Assembly: GCF_002305875.1 (NCBI RefSeq)
Contig: NZ_CP022098.1
Span: forward strand, 8,990,001 to 9,054,000
Reading direction: 5' to 3'
From: Cystobacter fuscus
GTDB lineage: Bacteria; Myxococcota; Myxococcia; Myxococcales; Myxococcaceae
DNA: 64,000 nt
A program made the position numbers and the translations under genes. The notes under the pieces were generated by a model that saw only the letters and a list, made by a program, of their open reading frames with translations, did not search any database and was not told where the DNA came from. The first letter of the stretch is position 1; each line of letters starts with the position of its first letter. Below are positions 37,301-44,673 of this stretch, piece by piece.

Positions 37301-39624
37301 TCATCGAGGGCTTCCAGCACGCCGTCCAGCAGGGAGAATTCCAGGTGGCCGCCTACTGCGGCAACTCCATCACCCTGAACCGCCTCGCCATGGGGCACCA
37401 CCTGGATGACGTCCACCAGGAAGCGCTCGTGCGAGGCGACTTCTCGCAGAGGGCGGGGGTCGCCGATGCGCGGAGCATGCTCCTGCTCCATCAAAGCTAC
37501 GTGCGACAGTTGCGCGGGCACTCGCTCTCGTTCGACACGCTGAGCGGAGAGGACTTCGACGAGCAGGCGTTCGAGGCGTCACTGAAGTCCTCGCGACTGA
37601 ACGGCCCGCGCAGCACCTATTGGCTCGTCAAGATGAAGTCCCGCTTCATGTGCGGCGCCTACGAGGAGGCGCTCGAGGCCGCCAACCAGGTGGCCGGGTA
37701 CATCTGGGTCATGAGGGGAAGCATCAACATCCTGGACTTCCACCTCTACCGCGCCCTCACGCTGGCCGCGACCTGCGAGGGCGAGGCGACGGCGGCGAGG
37801 GAGAAGACCCTCGAGGCCATCCAGCGGCACCACGAGCAGCTCGCGTCCTGGGCGGATAACTGCCCCGAGACCTTCCGCGCCCCCGAGCGCATGGTGTTCG
37901 CGGAGCTGTCCCGGCTCACGGGGCGGCTGGATGACGCGATCATCGCCTATGAGGACGCCATCCGCTCGGCGCGCGACAACGGCTTCACCCAGAACACCGG
38001 CATCGCGGCCGAACTCGCGGCGAACTTCTGGCGCGCGCGGCGGGCGACGACCACCGCCCTCACCTTCGCGCGCGATGCCCGGGCGGCGTACCAACAATGG
38101 GGAGCCCTGGGCAAGGTGCGTCACCTGGAGTCCCGATGGCCAGGCCTCGAGCCCTCCCGGACCGACGTCGAGGACGCCACCACCGCCACCACGGACTCCA
38201 CCCAGGTCGACGCGCTCACGGTGGTCAAGGCACAGCAGGCCATCTCCCGGGAGATCGTCCTGGAGCGGCTGGCGACGACCCTGCTGCAGGTGGCCATCGA
38301 GAACGCCGGAGCCCAACGCGGCGCCCTGTTGCTGCCCGACGGGGACACGCTCTCGGTGGCCGCCATCTCCGGAGGCCCACCGGAGGACAGCGCCGTGCGG
38401 GTCGGGGAGCAAGGCACTTCCCAGGAGCTGCCCTGGACGCTCATCGGCTACGTCAAGCGCACCCACGAGCACGTCCACATCGACGACGCCGCCCAACCCC
38501 ATCCGTTCTCGTCCGACGAGTACCTGCGCGGCCACGAGACCCGCTCGGTGCTGTGCCTGCCGCTGATGCGCCAGGAAGTGTTCTGCGGAGCGCTGTATCT
38601 GGAGAACAACCTGGCCACCAACGCCTTCAACCCGAAGCGGCTCATCCTGCTGAGCCACCTCGCCTCGCAGGCGGCGATCTCCATCGAGAACGCGCGACTG
38701 TACGAGCATGTGAAGCGGGGCGAGGCGGCCCTGCGCCGGGCCAACGACGCGCTCGAGCAGCGGGTGGAGGAGCGCACGCGCGCGTTGAAGGAAGCCCAGG
38801 CCCAACTGGTGGACACGGCGCGCGAGGTGGGCATGAGCGAGGTCGCCTCCAACGTGCTGCACAACGTGGGCAACGTGCTCACCAGCGCCGTCATCAACGT
38901 GGAGATGCTGCGCCGGGCCGTGGGCGACTCGCGCGTGAGCCGGGTGAAGCAGGTCTCCGCGATGATTCTCGAGCACCGCGAGGATCTCTCGGACTTCTTC
39001 ACGGGCGACTCGCGAGGCCGGCAGATCCCCGACTACCTCGCCGAGCTGTCCGAGGAGCTGCTGCGCGAACAGGAGAAGTTGCTGGGAGACGTGGAGGAGA
39101 TGGGCCGGAACATCGAGCACATCCGCGCCATCGTCCAGGTGCAACAGACCTACGCGAAGACCGCCGTCCTGGCGGTGGAGTGCGACCTCGCCCAGCTCGT
39201 CGACGATGCCCTGCGCATCCAGATGGCCTCGCTCAAGCGCCATGGCATCACCATCACCCGGGAGCTGCCCGTGCTGCCCATGGTGCAGATGGACAAACAC
39301 AAGGTGTTGCAGATCCTCATCAACCTCATCAGCAACGCCAAGCACGCGCTGGACGTGCTCCCGGAGAGCCAGCGGCGGCTGCACGTGCGGCTCTCCACCC
39401 AGGGGCACAAGGTCCGCGTCGAGGTGGTGGACAACGGCATGGGCATCGCCCCCGAGTCACGTGAGCGGCTCTTCACGCACGGCTTCACCACGCGCAAGAA
39501 CGGTCATGGCTTCGGCCTGCACTCGAGCGCGCTGGCGGCGCAGATGCTGGGCGGGCAGCTCACGTTGGAGAGCGACGGCCCCGACAAGGGCGCCACGGCC
39601 ACGCTCGAGCTTCCCCTCGGCTAG
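34336..39624 (+). CDS. Trifunctional Ser/Thr kinase - AAA ATPase - GAF - histidine kinase, paralogue 2
   Basis: The protein is 1762 aa and collinear with the gene at 22270-27642. Kinase domain: VIIKTP, HKDIKPANI (about 127), DFGVA, MSPEQTGRMN. AAA domain: Walker A GYSGIGKSSVV (about 325), Walker B LVLFLDDLQWAD. A TPR-like region, GAF (about 1295-1450), DHp LHNVGNVLTSAV (about 1506), HATPase NLISNAKHALD (about 1655) and GHGFGLHSS (about 1722) follow. The catalytic modules are nearly identical in motif wording to paralogue 1, while the central helical region is more diverged, suggesting different inputs to a shared output. The start has no obvious ribosome site. The H-box uses HN rather than HE/HD. 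Confidence 0.9.
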   Translation: MMLDIPGYKLLGTLRTTSASVLFHAVRESDGLPVIIKTPAVQSPNLRERERYRREFGILRRLREVGGVVRAFSQEDVLGRPVILMERLRGEPLADFVGKPMEVPRFLELALSLASTLAQVHRHGVIHKDIKPANIIAEPEGGARLIDFGVATLQRVEHQEAAPASLIEGTLAYMSPEQTGRMNRQVDYRTDFYSLGVTFYELLTGLRPFHGRDALEWFHAHIAQRPKPPHELVPGVPPALSAVVLKLLAKTAEERYQSAEGLRIDLEKCRDGALEAFPLGTADSPQRFQLPQRLYGRETHVATLLRGFERVARGGAAELMLVHGYSGIGKSSVVRELHKPVVQRRGFFLSGKFEQFQRDIPYATLAQAIRGLVQQLMAGSDEELAHWRERLQAAWAEKGQVLVELVPQLERIVGRQPPVQELTLSEAQNRFRRVFRQFLGVFATPEQPLVLFLDDLQWADLASLQLIQHLLTHPETPPLLLLGAYRDNEISLSHPLMLTLDAARKSGARVTDLRLEPLSVQQLQQLVTDALPGASPELVVPLSALVREKTGGNPFFVNQLLLALDHDGLLTRTPQDTWQWDAERIQARGYSDNVVDFMVAKLRQLPTWVQRLLSLAACVGNVFSLAMLNTLSGQQGEDEVERGLAPALQEGLLTRDGPEQFRFLHDRIHQAAHALISAEERKAIHLGIGRTLLASLSPEELHQKLFDVVSQLNDAVELIHEPAERHRLSRLNAEAGMKAKASIAHRPAISYFTKAFSLIPGDPWETDATLAFQVRLAWAQCELMSGNPAETGRLMEGLLTRAPTLADRVATYLLLNDLYLGTSRMKEASACILECLALLGMSIPAAPSAQEATAAYEEVRALLRENPIRSLDALPRMTDPDMKLTMDALLSLFSSSFFIDPHLLIINLSQMVTLTIRHGFTEAALSGFSWLGVMAGAHFNHYREGYALGVLARQHLEHHELSSQRAKVLFSLQFISYWAQPLAVTQQLVIEGFQHAVQQGEFQVAAYCGNSITLNRLAMGHHLDDVHQEALVRGDFSQRAGVADARSMLLLHQSYVRQLRGHSLSFDTLSGEDFDEQAFEASLKSSRLNGPRSTYWLVKMKSRFMCGAYEEALEAANQVAGYIWVMRGSINILDFHLYRALTLAATCEGEATAAREKTLEAIQRHHEQLASWADNCPETFRAPERMVFAELSRLTGRLDDAIIAYEDAIRSARDNGFTQNTGIAAELAANFWRARRATTTALTFARDARAAYQQWGALGKVRHLESRWPGLEPSRTDVEDATTATTDSTQVDALTVVKAQQAISREIVLERLATTLLQVAIENAGAQRGALLLPDGDTLSVAAISGGPPEDSAVRVGEQGTSQELPWTLIGYVKRTHEHVHIDDAAQPHPFSSDEYLRGHETRSVLCLPLMRQEVFCGALYLENNLATNAFNPKRLILLSHLASQAAISIENARLYEHVKRGEAALRRANDALEQRVEERTRALKEAQAQLVDTAREVGMSEVASNVLHNVGNVLTSAVINVEMLRRAVGDSRVSRVKQVSAMILEHREDLSDFFTGDSRGRQIPDYLAELSEELLREQEKLLGDVEEMGRNIEHIRAIVQVQQTYAKTAVLAVECDLAQLVDDALRIQMASLKRHGITITRELPVLPMVQMDKHKVLQILINLISNAKHALDVLPESQRRLHVRLSTQGHKVRVEVVDNGMGIAPESRERLFTHGFTTRKNGHGFGLHSSALAAQMLGGQLTLESDGPDKGATATLELPLG

Positions 39625-39654
39625 GAAGAAAGCGGATTGAGAGGCCATGAAACG

Positions 39655-39978
39655 ATGAGACCGCGCCTGGTGCTGTGGGGTTCGCTGCTGACGCTGCAAT
39701 TGCTCGCAACGGCCTTTCCTCCCGAGGCCATTGGCCCCGCGGTGGCCGGTTCGGTCTACCTGCCCCTCATGGTCTTGCGAGCGGTGGGCCTCCCCGTTTT
39801 CGGGAAGGCGGAGTCCGGGGGATGGCCAGGGCCCTCACTGCTGGGGTGGATCCTGGTTGCCGGCTTCTGGGCGGCCGTGTGGTGGGGCGTGGTATCGCTC
39901 GTGAGCCTCCTCGGAGGACGAAAGCAAGGTCCGCCCGCGCGAGGCGCTTCTGGCGGAAGTGAAAGCAAATCCGCCTGA
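39655..39978 (+). CDS. Small membrane protein
   Basis: The protein is 107 aa from ATG 39655 (MRPRLVLWGSLLTLQLL); a TTG at 39637 is less likely. Three hydrophobic stretches are seen (about 4-20, 29-46, 63-85, with WILVAGFWAAVWWGVVSLVSLL), then a basic tail. It begins 30 bases after the giant kinase and may be co-transcribed. No family is recognised. Confidence 0.6.
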   Translation: MRPRLVLWGSLLTLQLLATAFPPEAIGPAVAGSVYLPLMVLRAVGLPVFGKAESGGWPGPSLLGWILVAGFWAAVWWGVVSLVSLLGGRKQGPPARGASGGSESKSA

Positions 39979-40030
39979 GATTCAAGGTGGTGCCGTCATT
40001 CTTGTCATTTCGTCATGGCCCCGTGCGGCC

Positions 40031-41002
40031 CTACCCCGCCACGGTCAGCACCACCTTGCCCACCGTCTCCCGGCCCTCCAGCCGCCGGTGTGCCTCGGCC
40101 GCCTCGGCCAGCGGCAGCTTCAGGCCAATGAGGATCCGAAGTCTCCCGTCCGCGACGTCGCGAATGAGCGACTCGAGGGCCCGGTGATGAGACCCCGGAG
40201 GATGCCGCGTGTGCAGCCAGTACGCGCTCACCTTCAATGACTTCTCGTAGAGGGTCTCCACGTCCAGGGCGGGGGGCCGGCCACTCGCCGAGCCATAGCT
40301 CACCAGATGTCCGAAGGGAGCCAACACCCGGAGACTCGCCTCCCACGTGCTCGCCCCCACCGCGTCCAGCACGAGGTCCACGCCCCCTCCGTCCGTGCGC
40401 CGGTGGACCTCCGTCACCACGTCCTCGCGGTCGTAGCGGATGACCTCGTCGACACCCAGTTCCTGGACGAGCCGGGCCTTGGCCTCGCTCGAGACCGTGC
40501 CGAAGACGCGCGCGCCCAGGGCCCTGGCGATTTGCACCGCCAGCACCCCGACGCCCCCCGCCGCCGCATGGACGAGCACGGACTGTCCCCGTTGTACCCG
40601 GGCCACCGTGTGCAGCAGGTGGTACGCCGTCAGGCCCTGCACCGGCACCGCGGCGGCTTCCTCGAAGGACACCTCGTCTGGCAGGGCGACGAGGCCACTC
40701 GCGGGGGCCTTCGCGAACTCGGCGTAGCACCCCGTCGTCAGCGTGACGACCCGTTGTCCCAGGAGGGCCTCGTCCACTCCCGGCCCCACCGCGCGGACCA
40801 CTCCGGCGGCCTCGCTCCCGAGAATCCGCGGGAGGGGAACCTTCGTGTCATAGAGCCCTCGGCGCCGTTCCGTGTCCGCGAAGTTCACGCCGGCCGCGTG
40901 GACCTGGAGCCGGACCTCCCCTGGCCCCAACTCGGGCTCCGGCACGTCCTCGAGCCGCAGGACCTCGGGGCCCCCGATGTGGTGGTAGCGAATCGCTTTC
41001 AT
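40031..41002 (-). CDS. Zinc-independent quinone oxidoreductase (MDR family, Qor-like)
   Basis: The protein is 323 aa. The start MKAIRYHHIGGPEVLRLED is typical of Qor; upstream extension in frame is spurious. NAD(P)H is bound by VHAAAGGVGVLAVQIARALGARV, and the N-terminal GroES-like fold contains GVNFADTERRRGLY. No catalytic zinc Cys is present. It probably reduces quinones or enones with NADPH. It stands alone, divergent from the M4 protease. Confidence 0.87.
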   Translation of the reverse strand: MKAIRYHHIGGPEVLRLEDVPEPELGPGEVRLQVHAAGVNFADTERRRGLYDTKVPLPRILGSEAAGVVRAVGPGVDEALLGQRVVTLTTGCYAEFAKAPASGLVALPDEVSFEEAAAVPVQGLTAYHLLHTVARVQRGQSVLVHAAAGGVGVLAVQIARALGARVFGTVSSEAKARLVQELGVDEVIRYDREDVVTEVHRRTDGGGVDLVLDAVGASTWEASLRVLAPFGHLVSYGSASGRPPALDVETLYEKSLKVSAYWLHTRHPPGSHHRALESLIRDVADGRLRILIGLKLPLAEAAEAHRRLEGRETVGKVVLTVAG

Positions 41003-41145
41003 GGCGCGTCCTCGTAACAGGCCACCCGCAGCTTCGAACCGGATTTCACTGAAGTAAATGTTATCCCGTTGATTACTGATTTCGCGATCCTTCATACTGC
41101 GCCACCCTGGCGATCCGCCATGGCTCTTCACGGGGGAAACACCGG

Positions 41146-43005
41146 ATGCGTACTCGGATGCTCGCGGCCTGCCTCTCACTCGCTGTCTCGGGTTGTGGAA
41201 CGGAGTTGTCGGAATCATCCGCTGAACAGGCGCGTGCCGAGGAGGCCGGCTTCGGCTCGCTCGGGGATGTCCAGGCCGCGCTCGCGGCACTTCCCTCCGC
41301 CGAGATCGTGGGCTCGCACGACGATGGCGTTCCCTTCATGATCAAGGGCCGGTTGAGCACCCCCCAGGGCCTCGCCGCGGGCTCGTCACTGTCGAACATC
41401 GCCGCGGTGTTCCGCCTGAACCCCTCCGAGCTGGTGCGGACGCGCTCGCACCGGGACGAGCAGGGCCACCTCCATACCCGCTACGGCCAGACGAAGAATG
41501 GGCTGCCGGTGATCGGCGGAGAGATCATCCTCCACCAGGACGCCACCGGCCTCATCTACGCGGCCAATGGCTCGGCGCGTGATGGAGAGCAGGCCCCCAC
41601 CCGGCCGAGCATCGCGGGTGACGCCGCGAGGAGCGCCGCCCTGAATGCCACCGCGGGCCGCCACCTCGCCACCGAGGGCGAGCCGCGTCTGGTGTACGTC
41701 CGCTCCAGCGACGGCGGCACGCTGAAGCTGGTCTATGAGGTCGTGGTGACGGGCGAGGGCGCGACGCTGCCCATCCGGGACCACGTGTTCGTCAACGCGG
41801 TGAACGGCTCCATCGAGCGGCGCGACGCGGACATCCACACGGCGCTCAACCGCATCGTCTACTCGGGGAAGACCAACACGGTCGTCCGCAAGGAGGGAGA
41901 TCCCCCCACGGGAGACGTGATCGTGGACACGACCTACGACAACCTGGGCGAGACCTACAACTGCTACAAGACCCTGTTCAATCGCGACTCGTACAACAAC
42001 GCGGGCGCGACACTGAAGGCCACGGTCCACTACGGCACCAACTACGTGAACGCCTATTGGGACGGCACGCAGATGGTGTACGGCGATGGCGACGGCGTGA
42101 ACTCGCTCGCGCTCGGCCTGGACAAGGACGTGACCACGCACGAGCTCACCCACGCCGTGACCGAGAACGAGTCCAACCTCATCTACTCGGGCGAGTCCGG
42201 CGGGCTCAACGAGTCCCTCTCCGACATCTTCGCCAGCGTGTGCGAGAGCTGGGCCTCGGGCACCTGGTCCACGGCCCCGGACATCTACAAGATCGGCGAG
42301 GACGTCTGGACGCCGGGGACCGCCGGTGACGCGCTCCGCTACATGGACGACCCGGCCAAGGACGGCGTCTCGCTCGACTATTGGACGAGCAGCGCGGGCA
42401 GCAAGGACGTGCACTACAGCTCGGGCATCAGCAACCTGGCCTATGCGCTCCTGACCAAGGGCGGCACGCACCCGCGCGGCAAGAGCACCACGGTCGTGAC
42501 GGCGATCGGCGTGGAGAAGGCCGGACGCATCTTCTACAGGGCCAACACGGACTACTTCACGGCCTCCACCTCCTTCGCCCAGGCGAAGACGTACACCGGA
42601 CAGGTCGCGACGGCACTCGGCTACACCTCGGCGGAGATCGCCTCCGTGGCGGCGGCCTGGACCGCGGTGGGCGTGGGCGTCGGGGTGCCGCCCCCGCCCG
42701 CCACATTGACCAACGGCGTGGCGAAGACGGGCCTGGGCGCTTCCACGGGCAGCGAGCTGTACTACTACCTGGACGTGCCGGCCAACACGGCGTCCTCGTT
42801 CGTCATGAACGGTGGCACGGGAGACGCGGACCTGTACGTGAAGGCGGGCGCCACCCCGACCACGACCGCGTATGACTGCCGCCCGTACAAGACGGGCAAT
42901 GCCGAGTCGTGCGCCATCGCGGCGCAGACCACGGCCACCCGCGTCTACGTGATGCTGCGCGCCTACAGCACCTTCTCCGGTGTATCGCTCACGGGCATCT
43001 ATTAG
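41146..43005 (+). CDS. M4 (thermolysin-family) metalloprotease with PPC domain
   Basis: The protein is 619 aa. ATG follows GGGGGAAA. It has a lipoprotein-like or Sec signal (AACLSLAVSGCG), then an FTP/PepSY propeptide (about 30-230). In the catalytic domain HELTH (about 332-336) and GGLNESLSDIF (about 352-362) give the zinc ligands and catalytic Glu, and DVHYSSGISNLAY carries the transition-state His. The C-terminal PPC domain (about 530-619, SELYYYLDVPANTASSFVMNGGTGDADLYV) is usually clipped after export. It is an extracellular protease suited to prey lysis. Confidence 0.92.
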   Translation: MRTRMLAACLSLAVSGCGTELSESSAEQARAEEAGFGSLGDVQAALAALPSAEIVGSHDDGVPFMIKGRLSTPQGLAAGSSLSNIAAVFRLNPSELVRTRSHRDEQGHLHTRYGQTKNGLPVIGGEIILHQDATGLIYAANGSARDGEQAPTRPSIAGDAARSAALNATAGRHLATEGEPRLVYVRSSDGGTLKLVYEVVVTGEGATLPIRDHVFVNAVNGSIERRDADIHTALNRIVYSGKTNTVVRKEGDPPTGDVIVDTTYDNLGETYNCYKTLFNRDSYNNAGATLKATVHYGTNYVNAYWDGTQMVYGDGDGVNSLALGLDKDVTTHELTHAVTENESNLIYSGESGGLNESLSDIFASVCESWASGTWSTAPDIYKIGEDVWTPGTAGDALRYMDDPAKDGVSLDYWTSSAGSKDVHYSSGISNLAYALLTKGGTHPRGKSTTVVTAIGVEKAGRIFYRANTDYFTASTSFAQAKTYTGQVATALGYTSAEIASVAAAWTAVGVGVGVPPPPATLTNGVAKTGLGASTGSELYYYLDVPANTASSFVMNGGTGDADLYVKAGATPTTTAYDCRPYKTGNAESCAIAAQTTATRVYVMLRAYSTFSGVSLTGIY

Positions 43006-43011
43006 CGGGCT

Positions 43012-43929
43012 TCAGCGCGGAGGTGGAGCGTAGGTCCAGGCGAGGAGGTCGGAGCGCTGTACGGAGCGCCCGTCCTTCAAGACCTCCAACGAGGCCTCCC
43101 CTCCCGCCCGAAGGACATACGTATAGCCCTCGTTGCGGAAGGTGAAGATGGAGCCGTCCGGGGTGCGTTCCTCGGTCCCGCCCTGGACCGTCTGCGAAGC
43201 CGGAGTCGTCTGGCCATAACCCTCCACCCGCGTCTGCTTCGCCTTGGCGGCGGCGGTGAAGTCGAAGGACTGGTAGGTGAAGCCATTCGCCTCCTGGGTG
43301 ACGAGCACGCTGCGGGTGCCATCGAAGCCCATCACCCGCACGCCCAGCATCCACCGGCAGGACAGGTCCACCCCACCCGCCTGGAGGCTCACGAAGGGGG
43401 GAATCAGCGCGCGGTCGGGCTCGGGCAACATGCCAGGGTTGACCGCATGCAGGTTGCCCGCCTCCTTGCCGTCCTGGAGCAGCGGGTAGAAACGCTGGCC
43501 GGCTCCGGGAGACACCTCTCCCAGTGCGTAGGTCTGCTGGGTGGACGGAGCACCCTTGCGCTTCTCCACCCAGGTGAGCGTGGCGGTGGATCCCCCCTCG
43601 TCGCGCTCGACGACGGCGATCCGGGGCCGGTTCGTCCCATCACAGAGAAACCAGGCGGGACGCGGCGAGCCCTTCAGGCGCGAGAAGGTGTGGCTCGCCG
43701 CGGCGGGCTCCTCGGGCCGGGGGCTGGCCGTGGCACCGGGAGCACCCGCGTCGGGAGCAGCGGCCGCGGCCACGGGTGCCACGGGAGGAGCCTCGACGGG
43801 AGGCCGCGGGGCCGCCGTTGATTTCTCCTGACAAGCACCCAACACAAACAGCAGCACGGGCGTGAACAGAGAACCGCTCCGGCGGACCTGGAGCATGGGC
43901 AGTCTTGAGGGGAATGAAAGACGTCGCAT
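43012..43929 (-). CDS. Lipoprotein of unknown function
   Basis: The protein is 305 aa from ATG 43929 (MRRLSFPSRLPMLQVRRSG), after AAGGACAG. The signal ends LFVLGACQEKS. A Pro/Ala-rich linker precedes a mature domain with no family that I recognise (RIAVVERDEGGSTATLTWVE, RWMLGVRVMGFDGTRSVLV). It is convergent with the M4 protease (6-base gap) and divergent from the molybdenum hydroxylase operon. Confidence 0.7.
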   Translation of the reverse strand: MRRLSFPSRLPMLQVRRSGSLFTPVLLFVLGACQEKSTAAPRPPVEAPPVAPVAAAAAPDAGAPGATASPRPEEPAAASHTFSRLKGSPRPAWFLCDGTNRPRIAVVERDEGGSTATLTWVEKRKGAPSTQQTYALGEVSPGAGQRFYPLLQDGKEAGNLHAVNPGMLPEPDRALIPPFVSLQAGGVDLSCRWMLGVRVMGFDGTRSVLVTQEANGFTYQSFDFTAAAKAKQTRVEGYGQTTPASQTVQGGTEERTPDGSIFTFRNEGYTYVLRAGGEASLEVLKDGRSVQRSDLLAWTYAPPPR

Positions 43930-44031
43930 GTGACTGTCCTTAACATGACGTCCTTCACCCCAAGCGGTGATTCGCGCTGGGCCGCGCGTGAAGGACTCCG
44001 GTAGCGTCATCCGCGAGAGGAGCGTTCGACA

Positions 44032-44673
44032 TTGGCCCCATCCGATGATGACTCCGACCCCAAGCCCACACTGCCCAGACTCAGCCGGCGGGATTTCTTC
44101 ACCGGCGCGGGCGCGTCCGCGCTGACCGCCACGCTGGTCCAGTCCACCGCGCAGGCGGCCGCGTCCCCTCCACCAGTCCTGGGCCCCGAGCCCGCCTCGC
44201 TGTCCCTCACCGTCAATGGCCGCGCCGTGGCCGTCCAGGCCGATCCCGCCACGACCCTCGCCGAGGTGCTGCGCAATCACCTCGGCCTGACGGGAACGAA
44301 GATTGGCTGTGACCGCGGCGCCTGCTCGGCCTGCACGGTCTGGCTCGATGGCGAGGTCGCCGCGAGCTGCATGACGCTCGCCCTGGACGCCCGGGGCCGG
44401 AAGATCACCACCATCGAGGGACTCGCCCGGGGTGACGAGCTCCATCCGGTCCAGCGCGCCTTCGTGGAGAACGATGCGCTCCAGTGCGGGTTCTGCACGC
44501 CCGGCATGGTGATGAGCTGCGCCGCGCTGGTCGAGCGCAATCCGAAGTGCACGCTCGAGGATGTGAAGCAGGCGGTCAGCGGTCATCTGTGCCGGTGCGG
44601 CACCTATCCCAACGTCTTCAAGGCGACCCTCGCGGCGGCCCAGGCGGGTGGAAAGACAAAGGGGAACAGCTGA
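44032..44673 (+). CDS. Tat-exported (2Fe-2S) subunit of molybdenum hydroxylase (PaoA/YagT-like)
   Basis: The protein is 213 aa from a TTG start after GAGAGGAG; no ATG is available. A twin-arginine signal (LSRRDFFTGAGASALTATLVQ) precedes two [2Fe-2S] domains: CDRGACSACTVWLDG, then CGFCTPGMVMSC and CRCGTYPN. It passes electrons from the Mo site to FAD in aldehyde or xanthine-type oxidoreductases. It overlaps the Mo subunit gene by one base (TGATG). Its Tat signal probably carries the whole folded complex to the periplasm. Confidence 0.92.
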   Translation: MAPSDDDSDPKPTLPRLSRRDFFTGAGASALTATLVQSTAQAAASPPPVLGPEPASLSLTVNGRAVAVQADPATTLAEVLRNHLGLTGTKIGCDRGACSACTVWLDGEVAASCMTLALDARGRKITTIEGLARGDELHPVQRAFVENDALQCGFCTPGMVMSCAALVERNPKCTLEDVKQAVSGHLCRCGTYPNVFKATLAAAQAGGKTKGNS

